Source of the DNA: Pseudopedobacter alpinus
GTDB lineage: Bacteria > Bacteroidota > Bacteroidia > Sphingobacteriales > Sphingobacteriaceae
Direction of reading: 5' to 3'
DNA length: 64,000 nt
Assembly: GCF_042684645.1 (NCBI RefSeq)
Contig: NZ_JBHULV010000017.1
Coordinates: forward strand, 1 to 64,000
Numbering within the stretch: position 1 is the stretch's first letter; every line of letters starts with the position of its first letter. A program made the translations under genes and the position numbers. Of this stretch, positions 8,671 through 18,491 are shown piece by piece. The notes under the pieces were generated by a model that worked only from the letters and a program-made list of their open reading frames with translations, did not search any database and was not told where the DNA came from.

Positions 8671-9167
8671 TTTAAATTGTTTAGGGTTTTTAGTTAAAAT
8701 TAATATATGTGTTAATAATATTGCTAAAGTTTTATATATCTCTTAATAATTAATCAATATATTATCATTTTTACATCGACTAAAGTCTATATTTTGACAA
8801 AAACATCAAAATTTTTATAACATTTTACTATATTTTTAATATAAAATCAAAAAAACACTAAAAAAACTGCATCAAATTCTAATATTTTTAATACAAATCC
8901 ATAATTTTTAAATTATCTTTAAAATTAAAACATCTTAAATGGCAATAAAAAGGAAAGCAAAAACCCTGTTTCTAAAATTTTAGCAATAAAAAAGTCGGAT
9001 TTTGATATATTTTATAAAAAAACATCAAAAATTTAAACGAATTTTTAACAAAAAACATGACTGATGTAATTTTTTTTAAAAAAATTTAGGATAATTCGGA
9101 AAAAACGTCTTATTTTTAACCATTATATATATAAATAGCTATTAATAATTAAATAAACACCTAAACA
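8671..9167. promoter_or_regulatory. divergent control region of amtB and glutamine synthetase III
   Basis: A 497-base, strongly AT-rich spacer separates the divergently transcribed amtB and glutamine synthetase genes and must contain both promoters. It has runs of A and T and several weak repeats. I could not point to a clear -7 box with a matching upstream TTG on either strand, and a sigma-54 type GG-N10-GC pair was not found. No coding frame is convincing. Confidence 0.5.
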
Positions 9168-11342
9168 ATGTCAACAATTAGATTTCAAGCGCTTCAATCA
9201 GTATTAGGAAGAACTATACCCGAAGTGAAGACACCATCATCAAAAATTTCTGACTTTTTTGGCGCAAACGTTTTTGATAAACCAAAAATGAAAGCCTTTA
9301 TGTCTAAAGAGGCTTATCAAGCTATTGTAAATGCTGGAGAAAATGGTACACCTATAGAAAGAGATGTAGCTGAGCATATTGCTTCTGCAATGAAATCTTG
9401 GGCTATGAGCAAAGGTGTTACACATTATACGCATTGGTTTCAACCATTAACTGGTACAACCGCTGAAAAGCATGATTCATTTTTTGAACCTGCCTCTGAC
9501 GGAACTCCAGTTGAAGTATTTTCTGGCGGTGCATTAGTGCAACAAGAACCAGATGCATCTAGTTTTCCAAACGGAGGTATTAGAAGTACTTTTGAAGCTA
9601 GAGGTTATACTGCTTGGGACCCATCTTCTCCTGCTTTCATTTTTGGTAAAACACTTTGTATCCCAACAGTTTTTGTTTCTTACACAGGTGAAGCTTTAGA
9701 TTTTAAAGCTCCGTTATTAAAAGCAATGACTGCTGTTGATAAAGCTGCTGTTGATGTTTGTCATTTCTTTGATAAAGGCATTAATAAAGTAAATGCATCT
9801 TTAGGTATTGAGCAAGAATATTTTTTGGTTGATTTAGCATTATTTAATGCAAGACCAGATTTATTAATGACAGGTAGAACTTTGTTTGGTCACTCATCTG
9901 CAAAAAACCAACAATTAGATGATCATTATTTTGGTTCTATACCAGAAAGAGTGGTTGCTTACATGCAGGATTTTGAGTCAGAAGCTTTACAATTAGGAAT
10001 TCCTTTAAAAACTCGTCATAACGAGGTTGCTCCTTCTCAATTTGAGTGTGCTCCTTTATATGAAGAAATCAATTTAGCCATAGATCATAATCAATTATTG
10101 ATGGATTTAATGGACAAAGTTGCTAAAAGACACCATTTTAAAGTTTTATTGCATGAAAAACCTTATGCTGGCGTAAACGGATCTGGTAAACATAATAACT
10201 GGTCTTTAATTACTGATACTGGTAAAAATTTATTGGCTCCAGGAAAAACTCCTAAAAACAACTTAATGTTCTTAACTTTCTTTGTTAATACTATAAAGGC
10301 AGTACATGAACATGCAGATTTATTAAGAGCATCTATTGCATCTGTAAATAACGATCACCGTTTAGGAGCTAATGAAGCACCTCCTGCAATTATATCTATG
10401 TTTTTAGGTAGCCAATTGAGTGATGTTTTAGACGAAATTGAAACTTCAAGAATTAGCAAAAAAGCTAAGGAAGAAAGTACAATGTGGCATAGCATTCCAA
10501 AAATTCCTTCAATTTTATTGGATAACACAGATAGAAACCGTACTTCTCCGTTTGCTTTTACCGGAAACAAATTTGAATTAAGAGCTGTTGGTTCTTCTGC
10601 TAACTCATCAAACCCTATGACTGTTTTAAACATGATTATGGCAGATCAGTTGGTTAAATTCAAAAACGAAGTTGATAAATTAATTAAAAAAGGTGATAAA
10701 AAAGATGTTGCTATCTTAACTATCCTTAAAAAATACATCAAAGAATCTAAATCAATTCGTTTTGAAGGTAATGGTTACAGCGATGAGTGGGCTGCAGAAG
10801 CTAAGACTCGTGGATTAAACAACATTAAAACTACGCCAAAGGCTTTAGATGCTTTAGTAACTGAAAAATCAACTAAATTATTTCAAGATACTGGTGTATT
10901 TAGTGTAAGAGAAGCTCACGCTCGTCATGAGATTTTATTGGAAGATTACTATAAGAAAATTCAAATTGAAGGTCGTGTTATTGGCGAACTTGCTACTAAC
11001 GTTATTTTACCAGCAGCAATTTCTTACCAAACAACTTTAGTAACTAATATAAAAGGTTTAAAAGATATTGGTTTAGACGAAGAAAGTTACAGCTCTCAAT
11101 TATTAATTGTTAAAGAATTATCTAAGCACATCAACTTTATTAAAGATAATGTACACGCAATGATTGAAGAACGTAAATTAGCTAACGTAATTGAAGATTC
11201 TAGAGATAAAGCAATTGCTTACGATGAGAAAGTTAAAGCTTACTTTGAGCCAATACGTTACCACGTTGATAAATTAGAATTAATGGTTGATGACAATATT
11301 TGGCCATTACCTAAATTCAGAGAATTATTATTTATTAAATAA
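9168..11342 (+). CDS. glnN: glutamine synthetase type III
   Basis: This 724-residue enzyme makes glutamine from glutamate, ammonia and ATP. Its length, about one and a half times that of type I, and the absence of the type I tyrosine adenylylation region identify type III, the dominant form in Bacteroidota. Active-site motifs visible include the ATP and glutamate-binding segment GVNGSGKHNNWSL, the metal-ligand stretch LGIEQEYFLVD and NEVAPSQFECAP. It lies opposite amtB across a shared control region, which fits coordinated uptake and assimilation of ammonium. A strong intrinsic terminator follows. Confidence 0.96.
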   Translation: MSTIRFQALQSVLGRTIPEVKTPSSKISDFFGANVFDKPKMKAFMSKEAYQAIVNAGENGTPIERDVAEHIASAMKSWAMSKGVTHYTHWFQPLTGTTAEKHDSFFEPASDGTPVEVFSGGALVQQEPDASSFPNGGIRSTFEARGYTAWDPSSPAFIFGKTLCIPTVFVSYTGEALDFKAPLLKAMTAVDKAAVDVCHFFDKGINKVNASLGIEQEYFLVDLALFNARPDLLMTGRTLFGHSSAKNQQLDDHYFGSIPERVVAYMQDFESEALQLGIPLKTRHNEVAPSQFECAPLYEEINLAIDHNQLLMDLMDKVAKRHHFKVLLHEKPYAGVNGSGKHNNWSLITDTGKNLLAPGKTPKNNLMFLTFFVNTIKAVHEHADLLRASIASVNNDHRLGANEAPPAIISMFLGSQLSDVLDEIETSRISKKAKEESTMWHSIPKIPSILLDNTDRNRTSPFAFTGNKFELRAVGSSANSSNPMTVLNMIMADQLVKFKNEVDKLIKKGDKKDVAILTILKKYIKESKSIRFEGNGYSDEWAAEAKTRGLNNIKTTPKALDALVTEKSTKLFQDTGVFSVREAHARHEILLEDYYKKIQIEGRVIGELATNVILPAAISYQTTLVTNIKGLKDIGLDEESYSSQLLIVKELSKHINFIKDNVHAMIEERKLANVIEDSRDKAIAYDEKVKAYFEPIRYHVDKLELMVDDNIWPLPKFRELLFIK

Positions 11343-11376
11343 CATTAAGCATAAGGCTAAAGCCGAAAGCAAAATC

Positions 11377-11411
11377 AAAAGCCGTTTCTTTTTAAAGAGA
11401 AACGGCTTTTT
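11377..11411 (+). terminator. intrinsic terminator after glutamine synthetase
   Basis: AAAAGCCGTTTCT pairs with AGAAACGGCTTTT across a short A/T loop and is followed by a T run. It lies about 35 bases after the stop codon. Confidence 0.85.
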
Positions 11412-11463
11412 TTATAGGTTAAAAATGAAATTTTAATCCTATATATGTATGATTTATAGAAAC

Positions 11464-11892
11464 CTAAAAACCTTTGCCCCAAACAGTAATTACAAAACTT
11501 CTTTTGCCTCCAGCATCTCTATGTTCGCAAAAATAAATACCTTGCCAGGTACCTAAAGCCAACTTTCCATTTCTTATTGGAATTGTAACAGAAGAACCCA
11601 ATAAAGCAGATTTTAAATGTGCAGGCATATCATCGTCTCCTTCATAATCATGTAGATAATTAGGGTCTCTTTCTTTTACGGTTTTATTAAAAAACATTTC
11701 AAAATCTTGTCTCACTGTAGGGTCGGCGTTTTCATTTATACTTAACGATGCAGAAGTATGTTGGATAAATACTTGTAGCATCCCAACCTTTATGCTTTCT
11801 ATTTGAGGAATAACTCCCAAAATCTGGCTAGTGATGATATGAAAACCTCTCGGTTTCTGATTTAAAACTAAAAATTCTTGTTCAAAAATCAT
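11464..11892 (-). CDS. yjbQ: YjbQ/UPF0047 family protein
   Basis: This 142-residue protein is a complete member of the YjbQ (UPF0047) family. Conserved features include FIQHTSASLSINENADP near residues 43-59, the HLKSALLGSS segment, and the carboxy-terminal GTWQGIYFCEHRD. Members can show weak thiamine-phosphate synthase activity when overproduced, which gives the common database name, but the natural role is unsettled. The gene follows the GH25 lysozyme gene by 11 bases on the same strand, so the two are probably cotranscribed. Confidence 0.9.
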   Translation of the reverse strand: MIFEQEFLVLNQKPRGFHIITSQILGVIPQIESIKVGMLQVFIQHTSASLSINENADPTVRQDFEMFFNKTVKERDPNYLHDYEGDDDMPAHLKSALLGSSVTIPIRNGKLALGTWQGIYFCEHRDAGGKRSFVITVWGKGF

Positions 11893-11903
11893 TTTATGGA
11901 ACG

Positions 11904-12785
11904 TTATTTACTATTTTGAATTAATAATGCACTTAAATCTTCTTCTTGTCCGTTAAAAACATTCATATCCACCTTATGGTTAATTCCATCAATATTTGCA
12001 TTATCAGCGTGTTGCCAAAATTCCCAACGTGTTTCTTTCTTAAATTTCAATTTAGGCTGGTAATAATGAGCAACCCATAAAGGATAATCGTCAAATTCTC
12101 CTTTCAAATTATCTTTATAAAACTGATAACCTGTATAAATAATTGGCTTAATCTTAGTTTTCTTTTCTATTTCGTTTAAAAAGTCTTGAATATTCGGGAT
12201 TAACTCATTTTTCGACAAACCAGCAGTTTCTTCAATATCAATTACTGGTGGTAAATCTCCCGATTCCATTTTTACCGTTTGTAAAAAAAAGCGAGCTTGC
12301 CATAAACCAGATTTTTTTGGTTTAAAATAATGATAGGCTCCTCTTATCACTTCATTTTTTTTACTTTCTCGCCAATTTCTTTGAAAGTAAGAATCAACTA
12401 ATGTTACACCTTCAGTGGCTTTTATAAAAGCGAATGATATTTTAATACCATTATAATCCATCATGCTCACTTTTTCCCAATCAATTTTACCTTGATAGTA
12501 AGAAACATCTATACCATGAACATAAAATTTACGAGGAATACGGATACCAAATTTCTCGTAATGTGGATATTCATCAAAGACAAACAAATCTCTGAACCAT
12601 CTGCTGGTAGAAACCACTGTTTTTATAACCTTACCATAATAAAACGGAGATAAAACTAATAACGCAATTATTATTAAAACAACTTTAAACTTTGCAGAAA
12701 ATTTACTTTTAGAAACTTTCTTTTTCCGGGGTGTACGTGGTTTTGTGTTTGTTTTTTTTGCTGTAACTTTTTTAGGAAGAGGCAT
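11904..12785 (-). CDS. membrane-anchored GH25 lysozyme-like protein
   Basis: This 293-residue protein starts with a very basic cytoplasmic segment (about 28 residues rich in Lys, Arg and Thr), then one transmembrane helix at about 31-50, then a periplasmic glycoside hydrolase family 25 domain. Family motifs are GIDVSYYQGKIDW near residue 92, FAFIKATEG, and the catalytic PVIDIEET, whose Asp and Glu are both present. Such enzymes cleave the beta-1,4 bond between N-acetylmuramic acid and N-acetylglucosamine. Lacking a cleavable signal, it is likely an inner-membrane-tethered wall-remodelling enzyme rather than a secreted bacteriolysin. Confidence 0.9.
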   Translation of the reverse strand: MPLPKKVTAKKTNTKPRTPRKKKVSKSKFSAKFKVVLIIIALLVLSPFYYGKVIKTVVSTSRWFRDLFVFDEYPHYEKFGIRIPRKFYVHGIDVSYYQGKIDWEKVSMMDYNGIKISFAFIKATEGVTLVDSYFQRNWRESKKNEVIRGAYHYFKPKKSGLWQARFFLQTVKMESGDLPPVIDIEETAGLSKNELIPNIQDFLNEIEKKTKIKPIIYTGYQFYKDNLKGEFDDYPLWVAHYYQPKLKFKKETRWEFWQHADNANIDGINHKVDMNVFNGQEEDLSALLIQNSK

Positions 12786-12824
12786 TAATTTGAATGATAA
12801 ATAAGCAAGAAGTGTTAAAGAAAA

Positions 12825-13808
12825 TTAAGATAAAAACTTCTTACCTAAATACTCGTAAAACCTATTAACAGTACTTTGTTTACTTTCCCAATCATTTTTA
12901 ACAGCATAGTTTTTCTGCAAAAAATTATCAGCCGCTTCTTGATTATCAAACCTGTTTAATATTTCAATTGCTTCACTATAAGCTAAATTATAACCGTTAA
13001 AAAGTTCCTTAATAAAAACCATTTTATCGTTAATACTAATCGCTGCTTTTAAATCATCAACTTTTTTTGTACTTTGTGTATTTTTAGCTCCTAACCCTGT
13101 TTTATTTAATTTTGAAGATAACATCTCATTTAATGTTAAACGCTTAATTTCGTTATCAGCTATTTTAGGAGTTGCTTCATTTTGAATAATTACCTCCGCT
13201 TGTTGTATTTTTTCAACAACTGCTGGTTCTGCTGGCTCTGGTTTTATAGCTTCCATCACTGGCTCATCCTTTATCACTAAAAAAGGTTCTGGACCTTTTT
13301 CTTCTTCAACAACATCATCTTTTAGCTTTATTTCAACAATCTCAGGAAACTGTGCTGTTTTAAGTGTTGAGAAATCTTTTTCAGATTTTTTTTCTTCTAA
13401 AACCTTCAACTCAGCTTCGCTTAAATCTCTATCAAAAACTTCTTCAACTGCTATTCTTTTTTCAAAATCAAAAACCATTTCAGTTGGTTCTTCAAAAGAA
13501 AAATTGAATTTTTGTTTTGGTTCTTCTTGTGGTTCTTCAGTTAGTTTTATAACTGTATCTACACTTTTTGTAGCTTCTTCGTGTATTAATTTTGGCGCAT
13601 TTACAATATCTTCAATACTTTTAATTTCAGGCCTTTCATTCAATTTTTTTAAAATCTCAATATGGTCTATTAAAAAATCTGCATTAGCGGTAAACAATTC
13701 TAATTCTAACAAATTGATTTTGCTAGCACTAGTTAAATATTCGTGTTGCTCATTTAGTTCTTGAATGATGTTTCCTATCTTTCTTAGTATCTGCGCCTTA
13801 TTCATCAT
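12825..13808 (-). CDS. hypothetical acidic protein
   Basis: I do not recognise a named family. The 327-residue product has three visible parts: a helical amino-terminal section of about 60 residues; a long acidic middle section, about 85-215, rich in Glu, Pro, Val and Lys that is likely disordered; and a compact carboxy-terminal section of about 70 residues (FIKELFNGYNLAYSEAI, RFYEYLGKKFLS) that looks like a folded domain. No signal peptide or transmembrane helix is seen, so it should be cytosolic. It is the first gene of a run that continues into the GH25 and YjbQ genes with a 39-base spacer, and it is divergent from tdk. Confidence 0.7.
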   Translation of the reverse strand: MMNKAQILRKIGNIIQELNEQHEYLTSASKINLLELELFTANADFLIDHIEILKKLNERPEIKSIEDIVNAPKLIHEEATKSVDTVIKLTEEPQEEPKQKFNFSFEEPTEMVFDFEKRIAVEEVFDRDLSEAELKVLEEKKSEKDFSTLKTAQFPEIVEIKLKDDVVEEEKGPEPFLVIKDEPVMEAIKPEPAEPAVVEKIQQAEVIIQNEATPKIADNEIKRLTLNEMLSSKLNKTGLGAKNTQSTKKVDDLKAAISINDKMVFIKELFNGYNLAYSEAIEILNRFDNQEAADNFLQKNYAVKNDWESKQSTVNRFYEYLGKKFLS

Positions 13809-13914
13809 GATTTGTAAACGTAAATTTTGTGTATTTATGTTGGTAAATACGCTATCAAAAATAACATATAATTCTGATATTAGCCGAAAGGTTTAACGCA
13901 ATTTGTGTGAGTTT

Positions 13915-14490
13915 ATGTTTAATGACGATAGATTGAGAAGAAGAAATGAATTTGGTGGAAGTATTGAAGTAATTTGTGGCTCCATGTTCTCTGGTAAAAC
14001 AGAAGAATTAATTAGAAGGTTAAGAAGGGCTCAAATTGCAAAATTGCAAGTCGAAATTTTTAAACCTAAAACCGACACCCGATATGATGAAAACGCCGTT
14101 GTTTCTCACGATTTAAACTCTATTAATTCCACTCCTGTTGATCATTCATCTTCTATTTTATTGTATGGAAGCAATACACAAATTGTAGGTATTGATGAGG
14201 CCCAGTTTTTTGACGATGAATTGCCAGATGTTTGTGTGAAATTGGCAAATAAAGGAGTTAGGGTAATTATTGCCGGTTTAGATATGGATTTTGAAGGTAA
14301 ACCATTTGGACCTATTCCTTCTTTATTAGCTATTGCAGAGGATGTTACTAAAGTACATGCTGTTTGCGTAAGATGTGGTGGCCCTGCCCTATTTAGCTAC
14401 AGATTGGTCGAAAATAAAAATCAATTTTTATTAGGCGAGAAAGAAAATTACGAACCAAGGTGCCGAGTATGTTATAATAATAACGATTGA
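13915..14490 (+). CDS. tdk: thymidine kinase
   Basis: This enzyme phosphorylates thymidine to dTMP in the salvage pathway. The P-loop CGSMFSGKTEELIRRL, the Mg-binding IDEAQFFDDELPD and two zinc-binding cysteine pairs (CVRCGG and CRVCYN) define the type II TK1-like family. The open frame extends back to a TTG at 13903, but the ATG at 13915 gives a product of 191 residues that begins like other Bacteroidota thymidine kinases, so I chose it. It is divergent from the acidic hypothetical protein and convergent with the subtilase gene. Confidence 0.95.
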   Translation: MFNDDRLRRRNEFGGSIEVICGSMFSGKTEELIRRLRRAQIAKLQVEIFKPKTDTRYDENAVVSHDLNSINSTPVDHSSSILLYGSNTQIVGIDEAQFFDDELPDVCVKLANKGVRVIIAGLDMDFEGKPFGPIPSLLAIAEDVTKVHAVCVRCGGPALFSYRLVENKNQFLLGEKENYEPRCRVCYNNND

Positions 14491-14504
14491 TAAAACACCA
14501 ACTA

Positions 14505-17348
14505 TTATTCTACAACTATCATTTTCTTTATTTGTTCTTTATCATTTAAAGTACACCTGTAAAAGTAAATTCCAGTTTTCATATTGCTTAAATCCATAGA
14601 GTAAGTATAAATTCCTTTCTTTAAATCGTCTTCAAAAACCGTTTTAACTCTTTTACCCAAATTATCAAAAATCTCTAAAGTTGTTAAACCATCTTCTGGT
14701 AAATTAATGTTTACATTGGTTTGCTTTTTTGCAGGGTTTGGATAATTTTGAGAAATGCTAAAGCCACTTTCTAAAACTATCTTTTGTTCTATATATTTAG
14801 TTTGGGCAGCTAAAGCAGATTGAGTAATATCATCCAAATTATCGCCAGCAATAATTGCGAAGGCTATTTTTATAGATTTATTAGGCAAAATATTATATGG
14901 CCCATTTCCAACTACACACATCACATCCAAACCAGTTTCGCCTCCTAATGATGTAGCTTTTATACCGCTTGTTAATGTTTGATATTTTTCTGCAACAGTA
15001 AAACTACCATCGTAAAGTAAATCTGTAGCTACTTGGTAAGACATCGGATAAAACAATGGATTAGCATTATTAGAAAGCAATTTAACCCCAACATAAGGTG
15101 TTAAAGGTGTTGTTGCGTAAACATAACTTAATTTATTGTTTTCATCATACTTTAAAATATTACGCGAACTCTCATCAACATCCCAATCTGTAAACAATCC
15201 AACATAAACATTATTTAAAGCTGTCTTATTGTTGTTTATCACTTCATATTCAACAATTACATATTTATCGTCTGGTTTAGTTTTAAAAGCAATTTGTTTA
15301 TTAATTACGCTTAAACCAATAGGTTTTGTACTTAAAGTATCATTAAATTGGGCTACGCCTTCGTAAGCTGCTAAAGTATTCTGAATTCTAGCTACGCCTT
15401 TTATCTTTTTAAAATCGTTATCTGTACCACCATTATTTGAACGTACATTATTAGAAACCTGAGTATTTGAAACACCTATCATTAGAGAACCCTCATAAAG
15501 CGTTGAAAAATCTTTATAAAGCACACCCAAACCATTGTGAGCATTTGCTGAACTATAACCTACCCTACCATTACTAGTAATTGTAGTATATAATTGATTT
15601 ACAGTAATATTTTGATAATCAAGATTTACATTACTTGTAAAAAATTCACTTGCGTTGTAATTTACAGAAGTATTGCTATAACCTAGTTTGAATAAAATAG
15701 TTGTGTTTTCTGGTGTATTAGGGTTTACAAAAATTTTAAATGGACCTAAAATTTTTGTTTCAAGTGTAGAGAAATTTCCAGTGTTTTTTACTCCAGAAAT
15801 AATTTTAACATTAGGATTATTGGTGGTTAAAGTTACTTCAATATTATTTGTGGTCATTAAAACATTTTTCAAATCGAAATAATAATTTAATGTATCGCCA
15901 GCTGCTAAGGCACCATTTGAAGCATCTTCAATACTAATTTTTTGATACCTAATAGCTGGGCTTTGGGTAGCTTGTAAAGCTTTAAAAACATTCAATCGGC
16001 CGCTACCTATTTTATTATTAAAATTTGCATTTTCCGGAATATTGCTATAAATATCATCTGTACTTAGCCTTAATATTTCGCCAACCTGAAAACCAGTTAA
16101 AGCTGGATTTTTTGCCAAAACCAATGCTGCTGCACTGGCAACAATTGGGGTAGCCATAGATGTACCACTTTTATAACCATATTGGTTGTTATTTAATGTA
16201 CTGTAGATACCAGAACCGGGCGCTGCAATTGCTACATGATATCCATAACTTGAACTTACCGACTTAACATCGTTGCTTTGTAAATTTGCTACAGCAAAAG
16301 CACCCGAATATGCAGCAGGATAGAAAAGTTCATCGGTTCCTTTATTGCCTGCTGCAACTACTACTAAACAGCCTTTACTAACTGCATAATTTATAACGTC
16401 TTGACCATAAGCACCACCTCCAGGGCCACCCCAAGAACAATTGATGATTTTTGCACCATGGTTTGCTGCATAAACTATTCCTTCGTAGCCTTTATATATA
16501 GAACTCGAACTATTATCAGCTCCAGTTTTTAATATCATTAATTTTGCATTTTGGGCTATACTTGCAATACCAATATTATTATTTGTAACTGCAGAAGCTA
16601 AACCACTAACATGCACTCCATGGTCTAAAGAATCTGCTGGAATATCAGGATTATTATCTTCTATAATTTTTTCAGCTGTAGCACCAACAAAATCCCATCC
16701 CATATAGTTATCAATATATCCGTCGCCATCATCATCAATACCATTTATGGGATCGTTTAAATTATAATGTATGTTATTGGCTAAATCTTCATGTTGTAAA
16801 TCCGAACCTGAATCTACAATGGCTATTACAACCTCATTAGCATTGGGCTGAATGTTCCAAGCTTCTAATGCTTTTACTTGTTGCAAATAATTTTGTCTTC
16901 CTATCGCAAAACCAGTATCGTTAGGGTCTGCAAAAGTATGATAAACAAAACTTGGCTCTGCATATTCTATATTCGAATTTTTTAAAATTTCGCTAATTAC
17001 ATTTTCAATGTGCAAATCACTTTCAAAATCCACCTCATAAATTCTATTTAAACCAACAATGTCAATACTTTGCTGGTCTGTTAATGTGCTAGTTTGTTTA
17101 AAAACAGACATAGCAGAGGTGATTATTATTGCTTTATTAGAAGAGAGTAATTGCTGATTTATTTGTTTATAGTCTGCCTCTATAGGATTTTTTTTGAATT
17201 TTATAATGAGTTTGTTTTTTTGATAATCTTTACTTGTAACTCCATTTGGTAACTTATATAATCCGGCAGTTTTAACATCATCTAGCAAAACGAAAGATTG
17301 CAAGGATAGCATTAATAGAAAACTTAAGAACACAAAAACTCTAATCAT
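14505..17348 (-). CDS. secreted S8 subtilase with type IX secretion tail
   Basis: This 947-residue serine protease has a signal peptide, an inhibitor-like propeptide (about 35-140), a peptidase S8 domain and long beta-rich regions. The catalytic triad is intact: Asp179 in VIAIVDSGSDL, His243 in DHGVHVSG, and Ser397 in SGTSMATP. The final about 85 residues, from GFSISQNYPNPAKK to a GIYFYR strand and a basic end, are a type A T9SS carboxy-terminal signal, so the enzyme should cross the outer membrane through the type IX system. It stands alone on the minus strand, convergent with tdk, with no visible terminator hairpin. Substrate is unknown. Confidence 0.95.
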   Translation of the reverse strand: MIRVFVFLSFLLMLSLQSFVLLDDVKTAGLYKLPNGVTSKDYQKNKLIIKFKKNPIEADYKQINQQLLSSNKAIIITSAMSVFKQTSTLTDQQSIDIVGLNRIYEVDFESDLHIENVISEILKNSNIEYAEPSFVYHTFADPNDTGFAIGRQNYLQQVKALEAWNIQPNANEVVIAIVDSGSDLQHEDLANNIHYNLNDPINGIDDDGDGYIDNYMGWDFVGATAEKIIEDNNPDIPADSLDHGVHVSGLASAVTNNNIGIASIAQNAKLMILKTGADNSSSSIYKGYEGIVYAANHGAKIINCSWGGPGGGAYGQDVINYAVSKGCLVVVAAGNKGTDELFYPAAYSGAFAVANLQSNDVKSVSSSYGYHVAIAAPGSGIYSTLNNNQYGYKSGTSMATPIVASAAALVLAKNPALTGFQVGEILRLSTDDIYSNIPENANFNNKIGSGRLNVFKALQATQSPAIRYQKISIEDASNGALAAGDTLNYYFDLKNVLMTTNNIEVTLTTNNPNVKIISGVKNTGNFSTLETKILGPFKIFVNPNTPENTTILFKLGYSNTSVNYNASEFFTSNVNLDYQNITVNQLYTTITSNGRVGYSSANAHNGLGVLYKDFSTLYEGSLMIGVSNTQVSNNVRSNNGGTDNDFKKIKGVARIQNTLAAYEGVAQFNDTLSTKPIGLSVINKQIAFKTKPDDKYVIVEYEVINNNKTALNNVYVGLFTDWDVDESSRNILKYDENNKLSYVYATTPLTPYVGVKLLSNNANPLFYPMSYQVATDLLYDGSFTVAEKYQTLTSGIKATSLGGETGLDVMCVVGNGPYNILPNKSIKIAFAIIAGDNLDDITQSALAAQTKYIEQKIVLESGFSISQNYPNPAKKQTNVNINLPEDGLTTLEIFDNLGKRVKTVFEDDLKKGIYTYSMDLSNMKTGIYFYRCTLNDKEQIKKMIVVE

Positions 17349-17482
17349 TCACAAAGCATATAAACATTTAAATTTAACAAATTTTTATATTATTGGTAGA
17401 ATAAAAATTTTGGGAGTTTATTAAGGCTTAAAAAGCTAACGGTTTCAGCTAATTTTAATATAATTTCATTTCAAATAATTTG

Positions 17483-18049
17483 TTATAATTCGTCAATAAA
17501 CAAGCGCTTATTTAATCCTAATTTTTTAAAATGAGTGGTAGTAAAACCAGTTTCTTTTTTAAACTGCGCCGATAAATGAGCGACACTGCTAAAACCTAAT
17601 TTGAAAGCAATCTCCTTTAAATTTAATTCATTGTACACTAAAAACTCTTTAACTTTTTCTACTCTGAGTTTGATAAAATAGCGTTCAATTGTTTTTCCTT
17701 CTGTATCAGAAAACAAATTACTTAGATAATGATAATCTTTACTCAATTCATTAGATAGCCAAACAGATAGTTTTTCGCTTCTTAAATTTTCGTTTACTTG
17801 AAGTAATTCTATAAGTTTGGTTTTTATACTTCCAACTAATCTTTGATCGTGGGTTGTTATTAATTCAAAACCTAAACTCAATAACATTTCTTGTATTTTC
17901 AATATAGGAAAACTCCTATTTATATTTACAAAACCTAATTTAACTTCATTAAAATTACAGTTAATAACCTCTAAACCATTTTCTAAAGCCAATATGCATC
18001 TTGGGCATACCATATTTTTTATCCCGATCCTAACAAACTCATCACCCAT
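17483..18049 (-). CDS. AraC-family regulator with amino-terminal metal-binding-like domain
   Basis: This 188-residue protein joins a ferredoxin-like heavy-metal-associated fold (about residues 1-70, with Cys15 and Cys18 in MVCPRC) to an AraC-type helix-turn-helix domain (about 80-188; FIKLRVEKVKEFL, LNLKEIAFKLGFSSVAHLS, FKKETGFTTTHFK). The CxxC matches the position of the metal-binding cysteines of CopZ-like proteins, so it may sense copper or another thiophilic metal. That is inference; no metal exporter gene is adjacent. Small HMA-AraC fusions of this kind occur widely in Bacteroidota. A single-gene transcript is likely. Confidence 0.85.
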   Translation of the reverse strand: MGDEFVRIGIKNMVCPRCILALENGLEVINCNFNEVKLGFVNINRSFPILKIQEMLLSLGFELITTHDQRLVGSIKTKLIELLQVNENLRSEKLSVWLSNELSKDYHYLSNLFSDTEGKTIERYFIKLRVEKVKEFLVYNELNLKEIAFKLGFSSVAHLSAQFKKETGFTTTHFKKLGLNKRLFIDEL

Positions 18050-18477
18050 TTTAGCAATTTATAACAAATTTTGAATTTAAGAATTTATAATTTTTTAAAG
18101 AAATTTTAGAACAACTAACTTTCCTTTGATTATCAACAAGTTAAATTAAATTAAAAGTTTAAATGCAAACATAGCACTTAGCAAATCCGCAAGATTTAAT
18201 GTAAATTGATATATATTTAACAAAATTTAACAAGAAGTATTAATTAATTAACAATTACATGACAATTTTGTGACAATACTAAACTCACTTAGTGTTACCT
18301 TTACACCAAGTAATTCGAGTTATAACTCATTACTTTATTTAAATGTCCTTTCGTTTAATTTAGGTTTATAATTGGTTAGTTTAAGCTCCATTCTCCCCGT
18401 TTGGAGCTTAACTGTTTTATAAGCTTTTTGTAATCAATATTAAATCACATCTTTTAACAAATTTTAAGCTTTTAACT
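18050..18477. other. intergenic region with two hairpins, possible small RNA
   Basis: This spacer lies between divergent genes. It carries a hairpin at about 18309-18337 (AAGTAAT pairing with ATTACTT around GAGTTATAACTC) and a second at 18381-18411 (TTAAGCTCCA with TGGAGCTTAA around a C-rich loop) followed by CTGTTTT. The pair could belong to a small RNA or a structured leader. No open frame is convincing. Confidence 0.4.
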
Positions 18478-18485
18478 TATCTTTG
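18478..18485 (+). promoter_or_regulatory. -7 box next to the rluA start
   Basis: TATCTTTG matches the Bacteroidota TAnnTTTG consensus and ends six bases before the ATG at 18492. If used, transcription would begin at or beside the start codon and the mRNA would be nearly leaderless. No clear -33 TTG is seen. Confidence 0.4.
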
Positions 18486-18491
18486 GCACTT

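Noticed and set aside
8671..9167. Possible sigma-54 promoter or riboswitch before glutamine synthetase
   Set aside because: TGGCA-like and GC pairs occur but not with the ten-base spacing required, and no conserved riboswitch-like helices were recognised.
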